Shown: piece by piece, positions 20,404-30,560 of the stretch
How the letters are laid out: the number at the start of each line of letters is the position of its first letter
How positions within the stretch are numbered: the first letter of the stretch is position 1
DNA from: Halopseudomonas formosensis
GTDB taxonomy: Bacteria; Pseudomonadota; Gammaproteobacteria; Pseudomonadales; Pseudomonadaceae
Direction: 5' to 3'
Length of the DNA: 64,000 bases
Assembly: GCF_900115905.1 (NCBI RefSeq)
Contig: NZ_FOYD01000003.1
Location: 310,001 to 374,000, forward strand
Notes under the pieces: model-generated
What the model was told of the DNA's origin: nothing
The model's input: only the letters and a program-made list of their open reading frames with translations
Databases searched by the model: none
Translations under genes and position numbers: made by a program

Positions 20404-21854
20404 AGATCCTGGCCTACTCGGCCATGAACGCCGAAACCATCCTGCAGAATTTCGGGGAACCGGAATACAGCTACTTCTTCGTGCTGCGCGAATTCATGCC
20501 GGTATTGCAACAGCTCGGAGAGGTGGAGATCGTAGAGGATCCCGCCAGCGAGGTCGACCGTCGCTACCACGACGCGATTGCGCGTGGCCAGCAATGCATT
20601 TTCCTGAGCTTCTCCCCTCCCCATCTCACCACGCTGGGGCTGGACTGCCCTACCATTCCGGTATTCGCCTGGGAGTTCAGCAGCATGCCGGATGAGGCCT
20701 GGTGGCACGACAGGCCGGAGATGGACTGGCGCTGGTGCCTGGAACAATGCGCCGGGGCCATAGTGCACTCCAGGCAGAGCGCCATGGCGGTACGCAAGCT
20801 CATGGGTGAGGAATTTCCGGTCATTGACATACCTGCTCCGCTTCAGGACCGCCTGGCCGAAGCTCGCCGCTGGCTGAGCCAGACCAGCCACACGGCCGAG
20901 GCTTCCATAGAGATCGCCAGGGGCACCCTGTTCGATACCCACGATCCGGAGTTGGCACGCTGGCTGCCTACCGAAGAGGACATCATTCGTGCGGTAGCAG
21001 AAGCACGCAGCGTGATTCCCATTGACGAGAACAAGGGGTTTCGCCGCGGCCCCAAGACCGCGCGTCGGATTACCCTGGAACATCTGGTTGCCTGGTACCA
21101 GCAGGTGCTGGCTTCCCGCCTGCCGGAGCGGCTGCGCAGGCCTCTGGATCGCTGGGCAGTGCGTACCGACCCCTGGCAGCTCGGCCGCCGTCAACTGAAG
21201 CTGGACGGGGTAGTGTTCACCAGTCTGTTCAACCCCCACGACGGACGCAAGAACTGGGTCGACATGATCACCGCGTTTTGCGTGGAGTTTCACGACCAGC
21301 CCGATGCCACCCTGGTTCTGAAGCTCGGGCACCGCCGACATGAGGATGCCCTGCAGGGCTTCCTCATGCTGCTGCCCAGGCTGCCGGCGTTTCGTTGCCG
21401 CCTGGTGATACTCAACGGTTTTCTCGATGACGAGGCCTACCTGCAGTTGCTGAGAGCAACCCACTTCGCCGTCAACACCTCCTACGGCGAAGGGCAATGC
21501 CTGCCCCTGATGGAATACTTGTCCTGCGGCAAGCCCGCGGTCGCCCCTTGTCATTCGGCATTGGCCGACTACATCAGCCCGGACATCGCCTTTACCGTCG
21601 ACAGCTGGGCGGACGCCACCGCCTGGCCACATGATCCTCGGGTGGCCTACCGGACGCTGCGCCAGCAGATCGACTGGGCCTCCCTGCGCAGAGCCTACCG
21701 TGCCGCCTTCGAGTGCTATCGCGAACGACCCGAGACCTATAGGGCCATGGCACGAGCTGCCGAGCAGCGCATGCAACGACACTGCTCGCAAGCTACGGCC
21801 GCCGAGCGTCTCGCCCATTTTCTGAACCCTGTGATCGAGAAAACACCAGCATGA
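20400..21854 (+). CDS. GT4-like glycosyltransferase, second of a paralogous pair
   Basis: A 484-residue paralogue of the preceding protein: GEPEYSYFFVLREFMPVL, PTIPVFAWEFSS, then NPHDGRKNWVDMITAFCVEFHDQPDATLVLK and GQCLPLMEYLSCGKPAVAPCHSALADYI with the donor-site glutamates. Its middle region (about 165-255) differs from the paralogue, as expected if the two act on different acceptors. The start and stop overlap both neighbours by four bases (ATGA), so the pair and the following methyltransferase are translated as one unit. Predicted role: adding primer or terminal sugars of the D-rhamnan. Confidence 0.8.
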   Translation: MKILAYSAMNAETILQNFGEPEYSYFFVLREFMPVLQQLGEVEIVEDPASEVDRRYHDAIARGQQCIFLSFSPPHLTTLGLDCPTIPVFAWEFSSMPDEAWWHDRPEMDWRWCLEQCAGAIVHSRQSAMAVRKLMGEEFPVIDIPAPLQDRLAEARRWLSQTSHTAEASIEIARGTLFDTHDPELARWLPTEEDIIRAVAEARSVIPIDENKGFRRGPKTARRITLEHLVAWYQQVLASRLPERLRRPLDRWAVRTDPWQLGRRQLKLDGVVFTSLFNPHDGRKNWVDMITAFCVEFHDQPDATLVLKLGHRRHEDALQGFLMLLPRLPAFRCRLVILNGFLDDEAYLQLLRATHFAVNTSYGEGQCLPLMEYLSCGKPAVAPCHSALADYISPDIAFTVDSWADATAWPHDPRVAYRTLRQQIDWASLRRAYRAAFECYRERPETYRAMARAAEQRMQRHCSQATAAERLAHFLNPVIEKTPA

Positions 21855-22708
21855 TTCCTGAATGGTTGCGCGTCCCCAGCCTGGAAGAATGGCAACGCAA
21901 GGCAGACCACCCCGACTTCCACGATGCCCGCAATGTCGGCCTCAAAGATGCGGTCCAGGCTGGCTGGTATCAATCCGAGACCGGCGAGCTCTTTCGTGGC
22001 TTCCCTGTTACCGCCGAAGATGTCGTGGTCGATGTTGGCTGCGGGGCGGGCGGCGCCAGTCTTTTCTGCGCTCGCTACGGAGCCCAGGTGGTGTACTGTG
22101 ATCTGGACCCGACCAATGTCGAGCGTCTGTACGAAAAGATCAGAAGCACCGCCGCCCGGGACCCTCGCGGTATCGTCACTGACTGCACCCCGCTGCCTAT
22201 TGAAGATGGTTTTGCCAGCAGGGTCATCGCAATGGAAATGCTGGAACATGTGGATGATCCCGACGCGATACTTGTCGAGCTGGCCCGCATCGGCAAGCCG
22301 GGGGCGCTTTACCTCATCTCGGTACCGGACGCGTCAGCCGAAAGGCTGCAGCTGCCTATCGCTCCACCAGAGTACTTCCGCAAGCCCAATCATATCCACA
22401 TCTTCGAAACCGCCGACCTGGAACGACGCATCACATCTGCCGGCCTGGAGATTGTCGAGCGAAGCAGCTACGGGTTCTTCTGGAACCTCTGGATGAACAT
22501 GTACTGGGTCTGCGACCGGGCGGCAAATAATACGCCCCAAGCGGTCAGCCATGATTGCACCAAGCCGCCCTACTTCCCACTGCTGGACGACTGGACGTTG
22601 CTATGGGCACGTCTGAGCAGTCTTGAGGAGGCCCAGCCGCTGATCCGCGAGCTGGATAAGGCACTGCCCAAGAGCCAGATATTCATCGCGCGCAAGCCGC
22701 AGCCCTGA
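21851..22708 (+). CDS. SAM-dependent methyltransferase, first of a paralogous pair
   Basis: A class I methyltransferase of 285 residues. The SAM-binding motif I is VVVDVGCGAGGASLF (about residues 57-71) with motif II acid in VVYCDLDPTNVERL; the post-motif segment AMEMLEHVDDPDAIL is typical of small-molecule or sugar methyltransferases. It shares GKPGALYLISVPD and SYGFFWNLW with the next gene. Coupled to the glycosyltransferase upstream. Methyl groups at the non-reducing end are known stop and export signals in some ABC-dependent O-antigens, so a role in capping is plausible but inferred. Confidence 0.8.
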   Translation: MIPEWLRVPSLEEWQRKADHPDFHDARNVGLKDAVQAGWYQSETGELFRGFPVTAEDVVVDVGCGAGGASLFCARYGAQVVYCDLDPTNVERLYEKIRSTAARDPRGIVTDCTPLPIEDGFASRVIAMEMLEHVDDPDAILVELARIGKPGALYLISVPDASAERLQLPIAPPEYFRKPNHIHIFETADLERRITSAGLEIVERSSYGFFWNLWMNMYWVCDRAANNTPQAVSHDCTKPPYFPLLDDWTLLWARLSSLEEAQPLIRELDKALPKSQIFIARKPQP

Positions 22709-22728
22709 ACGCCGACAGGAAACAGATT

Positions 22729-23556
22729 ATGCTCACTCGATTCAAACGCATGTTGTCGCCATCTGTGCAAAAGGCGGAAAAATCTGTCTTTCAAGCAGAG
22801 CAGACTCCTCCTCCCAGCCTGGACGTCACCATGCAGGACGCGAAACTGACTGGCTGGTTCCAGGACAGCGGAGAGCTGTTCTCAGACTTCATGGTGACTT
22901 CCGAAGACAGCGTATTGGATGTGGGCTGCGGCGATGGAGGCTTCATATCCCATTGTGCGCAACGCGGAGCGGCGGTTACCTTTGTCGACATCGACGAGGG
23001 CAAGATCGCCGAAATCGAGCTCCGTCTGAAGGACTCCCCCGCACGTCAGGTTCGCGGCCTGGTCAGCGCCGCCAATCCATTGCCCCTGCGGGACGAGGAA
23101 TTCGACAAGGTGATCTGCACCGAGGTCATGGAGCACGTGGATGATCCCGAACGCTTTCTCGCGGAACTGGTTCGAGTGGGTAAACCCGGAGCCCTGTATC
23201 TGCTCAGCGTGCCCGACCCCGCCAGCGAACAGGTTCAGCAGCTGGTGGCGCCGCCACTGTACTTCGAGAAGCCGCACCATATTCGCATATTCTCCCGGGA
23301 CGACTTCCGCGACCTGGTCAATCAATCAGGATTGATCGTAGAGAAGCAGACTACCTATGGTTTTTTCTGGTCGATCTTCTGGGCGTTTTTCTGGACCTGC
23401 GACCAGGACCTCGATCAACCATGGCATCCCCTACTGAGGCACTGGGGTACCACCTGGGAGACGCTGCTATCGATGCGAGACGGTCCACGCATCAAGCAGG
23501 CGCTTGACGAGGCCTTGCCGAAAAGCCAGGTAATCATCGCCCGCAAGCCGACTTAG
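22729..23556 (+). CDS. SAM-dependent methyltransferase, second of a paralogous pair
   Basis: A 275-residue paralogue of the preceding protein: motif I SVLDVGCGDGGFISH, acidic residue in VTFVDIDEGKIAEIE, CTEVMEHVDDPERFL, GKPGALYLLSVPD and TYGFFWSIFW. The gene follows after 20 bases. It ends at an AT-rich, gene-free stretch carrying a strong promoter for rmd, so these four genes look like a transcription unit distinct from the rmd operon. Substrate unknown; sugar O-methylation is the likely reaction. Confidence 0.8.
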   Translation: MLTRFKRMLSPSVQKAEKSVFQAEQTPPPSLDVTMQDAKLTGWFQDSGELFSDFMVTSEDSVLDVGCGDGGFISHCAQRGAAVTFVDIDEGKIAEIELRLKDSPARQVRGLVSAANPLPLRDEEFDKVICTEVMEHVDDPERFLAELVRVGKPGALYLLSVPDPASEQVQQLVAPPLYFEKPHHIRIFSRDDFRDLVNQSGLIVEKQTTYGFFWSIFWAFFWTCDQDLDQPWHPLLRHWGTTWETLLSMRDGPRIKQALDEALPKSQVIIARKPT

Positions 23557-23644
23557 AATCATCCGCACCGAACTGTGCATTGAAAATGCAGACAAGTTCG
23601 CAGAAAACGAAGCGAAATGATTAAAAGAGCAACTTTCCGAGTAC

Positions 23645-23673
23645 TTGACACGACATTCAAACACACGTTTAAT
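23645..23673 (+). promoter_or_regulatory. Sigma-70 promoter of the rmd-gmd-manC-wzm-wzt operon
   Basis: TTGACA (23645-23650), a 17-base spacer and TTTAAT (23668-23673) form a near-consensus promoter. The surrounding 23557-23846 interval is visibly richer in A/T than its neighbours and holds no gene. Transcription would start near 23680, leaving a leader of about 165 bases that contains the palindrome GGCACGTGCC (23754-23763). Confidence 0.75.
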
Positions 23674-23846
23674 ACCTGCAATTCTGTCTCACCACAGGAC
23701 AATCGAAGTCCACCAAGAAGTCGCAACATAAAAACAAGGCGGCGGAATGTTACGGCACGTGCCATTTGAACTGAACTGCTCCTCGCACCGGCGAGATTCT
23801 GTCCAGCCAAGACCCTCGCGACCACCGCGCCGTAAGGAAATGTACT

Positions 23847-25720
<1,874 letters not shown>

Positions 25721-25724
25721 CAAT

Positions 25725-27173
25725 ATGTCGCTCGTCCCCGTCATTCTGTCCGGCGGTGCCGGCACGCGGTTATGGCCGGTTTCACGCGAAGGGCACCCCA
25801 AACCTTTCATTCGTCTTCCGGATGGCCAGACGCTGCTGGGCAAGACCTATCGCAGAGCAGCCGCCCTGCTGCCTGACGGCGGCACCATTGTGACTGTTAC
25901 TAACCGAGAGCATTATTTTTCCAGCAAGGACCAGCTACTGGAGGTGGTTACCGGCCAGCACCACCAAGCCCACTACCTGCTGGAGCCCGAAGGCCGAAAT
26001 ACTGCTGCCGCCATCGCCCATGCGGCACTGGCTCTAGCTGCAAGCCATGGCGAGGACACTGTGCTGGTCGTCATGGCCGCCGACCACCTGATCGAGAACG
26101 AAGGCGCCTTCTGCCAGACGATGGGACATGCCCGGCAACTCGCAGAGCAAGGTTATCTGGTGACCTGCGGCATCGTCCCGACACGCGCCGAGACCGGGTT
26201 CGGTTATATCGAAACGGGATCGCCTCTGGATGATTGGGGTGGATCCAGAGTGGCTCGTTTTGTCGAGAAACCCGATCTGACAACCGCCCAGGAGTATCTG
26301 CGCAGTGGGCAGTTTCTGTGGAATGCCGGCATTTTCTGTTTCCGGATCGACACCTTCCTGACCGAGCTGCGCCTCCACGCCCCCGGCATCCTGGATGCGG
26401 CCGAACTTTGTCTGAACGCCAGTCCTGCCCATGACAGCGGAGGCATCAGACTTCAGGAGCTGCATTGCGAGAGTTTCGTGCAGCTCCCGGACATCTCCAT
26501 CGATTATGCCCTCATGGAACATTCCAGCAGGGTCGCGGTAGTCCCCTCCGCCTTCGACTGGAGCGATATTGGCTCCTGGACTGCTCTGGGGGACCTGGTG
26601 CCTGCCGACAAACAGGGCAACAGGGTCACCGGGGATGCCTTGCTGGAAGACACCCGCAATACTCTGGTGCACAGTGAAAGTCGTCTGGTCGCTACTCTGG
26701 GGCTGGAAGATCTGATCATTGTGGATACCGATGACGCTGTTCTTATCGCCCGCGCGGATCGCGTACAGGACGTAGGCCGGATCGCCAAACGCCTGAAGCA
26801 TGAAAAGCATCCGGCATACCATCTGCACAACACGGTGAACCGCCCCTGGGGCAGCTATACCGTGCTGGAAGAAGGGCCACGCTTCAAGATAAAGCGCATT
26901 GTGGTCAAGCCCGGCGCAGCGCTTTCCCTGCAGTTGCATCATCACCGAAGCGAGCACTGGATTGTTGTTCAGGGCATGGCTCAGATTGTCAACGGGTCGG
27001 ATCAGCCGCGTATGGTGAACACCAACGAGTCGACCTTCATACCCGCCGGGCACAAGCACCGCTTGAGCAATCCCGGGGTAATCGATCTGGTGCTCATTGA
27101 GGTGCAGAGTGGCGAATATCTTGGCGAGGATGACATCGTTCGCCTGGATGACAAGTACGGGCGGGCGACCTGA
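25725..27173 (+). CDS. manC: Mannose-1-phosphate guanylyltransferase / mannose-6-phosphate isomerase (WbpW/AlgA type)
   Basis: Bifunctional enzyme supplying GDP-mannose for GDP-D-rhamnose. The N-terminal nucleotidyltransferase (about 1-345) has LSGGAGTRLWPVSREGHPKPF and the FVEKP motif; the C-terminal cupin isomerase domain (about 365-480) has RPWGSYTVLEEGPRFKIKRI and LQLHHHRSEHWIVVQG. Length is 482 residues. The ATG at 25725 follows AAGGAG at eight bases; an upstream in-frame start at 25686 would overlap gmd. In this position the P. aeruginosa A-band operon has wbpW, so the call is WbpW-like. Confidence 0.93.
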   Translation: MSLVPVILSGGAGTRLWPVSREGHPKPFIRLPDGQTLLGKTYRRAAALLPDGGTIVTVTNREHYFSSKDQLLEVVTGQHHQAHYLLEPEGRNTAAAIAHAALALAASHGEDTVLVVMAADHLIENEGAFCQTMGHARQLAEQGYLVTCGIVPTRAETGFGYIETGSPLDDWGGSRVARFVEKPDLTTAQEYLRSGQFLWNAGIFCFRIDTFLTELRLHAPGILDAAELCLNASPAHDSGGIRLQELHCESFVQLPDISIDYALMEHSSRVAVVPSAFDWSDIGSWTALGDLVPADKQGNRVTGDALLEDTRNTLVHSESRLVATLGLEDLIIVDTDDAVLIARADRVQDVGRIAKRLKHEKHPAYHLHNTVNRPWGSYTVLEEGPRFKIKRIVVKPGAALSLQLHHHRSEHWIVVQGMAQIVNGSDQPRMVNTNESTFIPAGHKHRLSNPGVIDLVLIEVQSGEYLGEDDIVRLDDKYGRAT

Positions 27174-27970
27174 TGTCGATGGCGATACTAAGCTCGCTCT
27201 GGCATTACCGGGGTTTCGTGCTGGGCAGTGTGCAGAGAGAGTTCCAGTCACGCTACCGTAACTCTCTGCTCGGCGCCCTGTGGACCATCATCAACCCGCT
27301 GGCGATGATCATCGTTTACACCGTGATCTTCTCCCGGTTGATGCAGGCACGCCTGCCGGGTGTGGATAACGATCTGGGCTACGGCATCTACCTGTGTGCA
27401 GGCCTGCTCACCTGGGGCCTGTTTGCCGAGATACTGGGCCGCGGCCAGGCTGTCTTCCTGGAACATGCCAACCTGCTGAAAAAGCTCAGCTTTCCAAGAA
27501 TCTGTCTGCCGCTGGTAGTGGTACTCAATGCGCTTTTGAACTTTGCCATCATCTTCGGGCTGTTCCTGGGCTTTCTGGTGGTCACCGGCAATTTCCCCGG
27601 CTGGGTGGTGCTTGGCATGTTGCCCGTCCTGCTGGTTCAGGTGGTATTCGCGGTGGGCTTGGGCATCATCCTCGGTGTACTGAACGTCTTTTTTCGTGAC
27701 GTCGGGCAGATGACCGGCATCGTTCTGCAGTTCTGGTTCTGGTTCACCCCTATCATCTACCCACCCACCATTCTGCCCGAAGGCGCAGCAGAGCTGTTGC
27801 GCTGGAATCCGATGGTGCCGCTGGTCCAGGCTTATCAGGGCATATTCGTCAACGCCGCCTGGCCCCAATGGCAAAGCCTGTGGCCGATGGCAGTGATCTC
27901 TGTCCTGCTATGCCTGGTTGCGCTGTCACTGTTCCGTAAACGCTCCGGTGAAATGGTGGATGAACTCTGA
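27173..27970 (+). CDS. wzm: O-polysaccharide ABC transporter permease Wzm
   Basis: ABC-2 type permease of 265 residues with about six hydrophobic segments, including NPLAMIIVYTVIFSRL and GIVLQFWFWFTPIIYP. The N-terminal QREFQSRYRNSLLGALWTIINPL is typical of polysaccharide exporters. It moves undecaprenyl-linked D-rhamnan across the inner membrane together with Wzt, encoded next. Start and stop overlap manC and wzt by one base each, so the export genes are translationally coupled. Confidence 0.93.
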   Translation: MSMAILSSLWHYRGFVLGSVQREFQSRYRNSLLGALWTIINPLAMIIVYTVIFSRLMQARLPGVDNDLGYGIYLCAGLLTWGLFAEILGRGQAVFLEHANLLKKLSFPRICLPLVVVLNALLNFAIIFGLFLGFLVVTGNFPGWVVLGMLPVLLVQVVFAVGLGIILGVLNVFFRDVGQMTGIVLQFWFWFTPIIYPPTILPEGAAELLRWNPMVPLVQAYQGIFVNAAWPQWQSLWPMAVISVLLCLVALSLFRKRSGEMVDEL

Positions 27971-29232
27971 TGGGCAGCATCATTGTTTCAGAACTGGGCA
28001 AGGCCTATAGACAATACCCGACCCGTTGGTCGCGGCTGGCCGAATGGCTCCTGCCCGGCGCCAGACCCCGACATCAGTTGCACTGGGTACTGAAGGATGT
28101 GAGTTTCCAGGTATCTCCGGGAGAAGCTCTCGGCATCATCGGTGTCAATGGTGCCGGCAAGAGCACCCTGTTGAAGATGATCACCGGTACTACACAGCCA
28201 ACCGCCGGCAGCATCAGGCTAGAAGGCAAGGTAGCGGCCCTGCTGGAACTGGGTATGGGCTTTCATCCGGAGTTCACCGGACGCCAGAACGCCATTATGG
28301 CAGGGCAGTTGCTGGGCATGAGCGTGGAAGAACTGCACCACCTCATGCCGGCAATCGAAGGCTTTGCCGAGATCGGGGAGTACATGGATCAGCCTGTGCG
28401 CACCTACTCCAGTGGCATGCAGATGCGATTGGCATTCAGCGTGGCCACCTGCCGCAGGCCCGACATACTCATCGTCGACGAAGCACTCTCGGTGGGTGAC
28501 GCCTATTTCCAACACAAGAGCTTTGACCGTATCCGTGAATTCCGCAAGGCCGGCACTACCCTCCTGATCGTCTCCCATGATCGCCAGGCGATACAGACCA
28601 TATGCGACAGGGCATTGCTGCTGGACAGGGGCCGAGTGGCCCTCGCTGGCGCCCCCGAAGAGGTCATGGACTTCTTCAGTGCGATGATTGCCGAGCGCGA
28701 ACAGAGCACCATCCGTCAGGAACGTCTACCGAACAATCGCGTTCGCACCATATCCGGCACTGGCGAAGCAAGCATCGCTGACGTCACACTGCTCAACGAT
28801 CAGGGCAAGCCCATTGATGTGCTGGAAACAGGCACACCGGTCACTCTCAGGATTACCGTCGACATCCACGCCGACATCGAACGGCTGGTTCTCGGCTTCA
28901 TGATAAAAGACCGCATGGGTCAGGCGATTTACGGCATCAACACCCACAGGATCAACCGTCCGCTTGAGAACCTGCGGGCCGGCGAACAGGTGGTTTACAG
29001 CTACCGGTTCAATGCTGACCTGGGCAAGGGCAATTACTCCGTGGCCCTGAGTCTGTCGCGCCTGGACTCACACCTGGACAAGAACTATGAATGGCGTGAT
29101 TTCGCTCTGATTTTCCATGTCATCAACACGCGAAAGCCGGACTTCGTCGGCTGCGCCTCGTTGGATGCGCAGCTGGAAATTGAACGGCCTCAACTCGTAC
29201 AAGGAGCGGCAGCGGATGCGCTTTCTCGTTGA
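27970..29232 (+). CDS. wzt: O-polysaccharide ABC transporter ATPase Wzt with C-terminal recognition domain
   Basis: The N-terminal ATPase domain (about 1-240) has Walker A GVNGAGKSTLL, signature YSSGMQMRL, Walker B ILIVDEALSVGD and the switch His in VSHDRQ. About 170 further residues form a C-terminal beta-rich domain (VLETGTPVTLRITVDI ... GKGNYSVALSLS), the arrangement of Wzt proteins that bind the modified end of their polysaccharide before export. Length is 420 residues. It overlaps wbpX by 17 bases. The two methyltransferase genes upstream could supply the recognised mark. Confidence 0.93.
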   Translation: MGSIIVSELGKAYRQYPTRWSRLAEWLLPGARPRHQLHWVLKDVSFQVSPGEALGIIGVNGAGKSTLLKMITGTTQPTAGSIRLEGKVAALLELGMGFHPEFTGRQNAIMAGQLLGMSVEELHHLMPAIEGFAEIGEYMDQPVRTYSSGMQMRLAFSVATCRRPDILIVDEALSVGDAYFQHKSFDRIREFRKAGTTLLIVSHDRQAIQTICDRALLLDRGRVALAGAPEEVMDFFSAMIAEREQSTIRQERLPNNRVRTISGTGEASIADVTLLNDQGKPIDVLETGTPVTLRITVDIHADIERLVLGFMIKDRMGQAIYGINTHRINRPLENLRAGEQVVYSYRFNADLGKGNYSVALSLSRLDSHLDKNYEWRDFALIFHVINTRKPDFVGCASLDAQLEIERPQLVQGAAADALSR

Positions 29233-30559
29233 ATGTACCTATGTTTATGAGCATCCCAATGTCAACTCGGGCATCCAGCGGGTGGTACGCAACGTTATCA
29301 ACAACCTGGAGCAAGCCCACGCACCGGAATGCATTCCCGTCATCCTGACACCGGGTGAGATTTACCGTGTCAATCAACTCCAACCTGATCCGGATCAGAA
29401 GTTCAAGTCGCGCGTACACGCCTGGCTGACCCGACAGCACAATCGGCTTGGCCGATTACGAGAGCGCACAGCCCTGTACCGCGCCTCCCTGCGAGAAGGC
29501 AATTATTCGATCGTCCGCAGCGTTAAGCAGCTGGCCTGTCTGGTTATGCAGCTGGCGCTGAGAGTGGTTATGAAGTGCCTGTCATGGATGTCACTCAACT
29601 ATGCCGAAACCAACCGGTTAGAACCCCTGACCTATAAGCCCGGGGACGTACTTATACTGCTGGATTCGTCGTGGCACGCTGATTTCTTTCCAATGGCGGA
29701 GCGGCTCAAGTCAGAAGGCGTCAAGATTGTGGCTGTCATCTACGATCTCATTCCCCTGACCCATCCTCAATTCTGTGATGACGGTCTGGTGAGGGTCTTC
29801 GACCACTGGTTTGACTGGATAACCCGAACCGCGGATGGGTATGTCGCCATTTCTCGCACCATTATCGAGCAGGTTCGAGGCGAGGTATGCCGCCGGCTGG
29901 GGGAGGACGCAGCACAACAGCGCTGGTTCGACTATTTTCACCTGGGCAGTGACCTTGATCAGATAGCGCCGAACAGCACAGTGCGTCCCGAGGTGGAAAG
30001 CGTATTCCGGCAACGCCCCGTCTACCTGATGGTCAGCACCATCGAGCCACGTAAGAATCATGCCTATCTGCTGGATGCATTCGATCAGCTGTGGTCCGAG
30101 AATCGAGATGTGGCCCTGTGTTTTGTCGGAAAGATCGGCTGGAAAACGGAACGGCTCATCGAACGCATACGCCAGCATCCGCAATTGGGCCAGCGTCTGT
30201 TCATGCTGAACGATCTGAACGATCGCGAGCTTGAGCATTGTTATCTGCACGCAAGGTCACTGGTCTTTCCTTCACATGTCGAAGGTTTCGGGCTCCCCCT
30301 GGTAGAGGCCATGCAGCGCAACCTGCCGGTGATGGCAAGCGATATCCCGGTTTTCCGAGAAATCGGTGAAAACAGTATGGCCTACTTCGACCTGAGCGAT
30401 CCCGCCTCTCTCGTCCAGCTTGTTATCCAGTTTGAGGACAGCGGCCAGTTTCCAACTGCAGATACAGCAGACCAATGGCGATGGCAGAGCTGGCAGGAAG
30501 CAACAGTTCAGCTGATTGCACGGGTGCAAACCCGCACTCGAGCGGCAGCCGGAGGCTGA
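29216..30559 (+). CDS. wbpX: D-rhamnosyltransferase WbpX-like (GT4)
   Basis: GT4 glycosyltransferase of 447 residues starting MRFLVECTYVYEHPNVNSGIQRVVRNV. Donor-site motifs are STIEPRKNHAYLLDAF and PSHVEGFGLPLVEAM (E-X7-E). In P. aeruginosa, WbpX, WbpY and WbpZ polymerise the D-rhamnan trisaccharide repeat, and their genes follow wzt in this order. The frame is open from 29117, but the ATG at 29216 follows AAGGAG with nine bases and gives a sensible N-terminus; it overlaps wzt by 17 bases. The name is assigned by position and remembered similarity. Confidence 0.8.
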   Translation: MRFLVECTYVYEHPNVNSGIQRVVRNVINNLEQAHAPECIPVILTPGEIYRVNQLQPDPDQKFKSRVHAWLTRQHNRLGRLRERTALYRASLREGNYSIVRSVKQLACLVMQLALRVVMKCLSWMSLNYAETNRLEPLTYKPGDVLILLDSSWHADFFPMAERLKSEGVKIVAVIYDLIPLTHPQFCDDGLVRVFDHWFDWITRTADGYVAISRTIIEQVRGEVCRRLGEDAAQQRWFDYFHLGSDLDQIAPNSTVRPEVESVFRQRPVYLMVSTIEPRKNHAYLLDAFDQLWSENRDVALCFVGKIGWKTERLIERIRQHPQLGQRLFMLNDLNDRELEHCYLHARSLVFPSHVEGFGLPLVEAMQRNLPVMASDIPVFREIGENSMAYFDLSDPASLVQLVIQFEDSGQFPTADTADQWRWQSWQEATVQLIARVQTRTRAAAGG

Positions 30560-30560
30560 G

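Noticed and set aside
23733-23745. GGCGG sequence before rmd as a JUMPStart/ops site
   Set aside because: The match GGCGGCGGAATG stops short of the ops consensus GGCGGTAGC.
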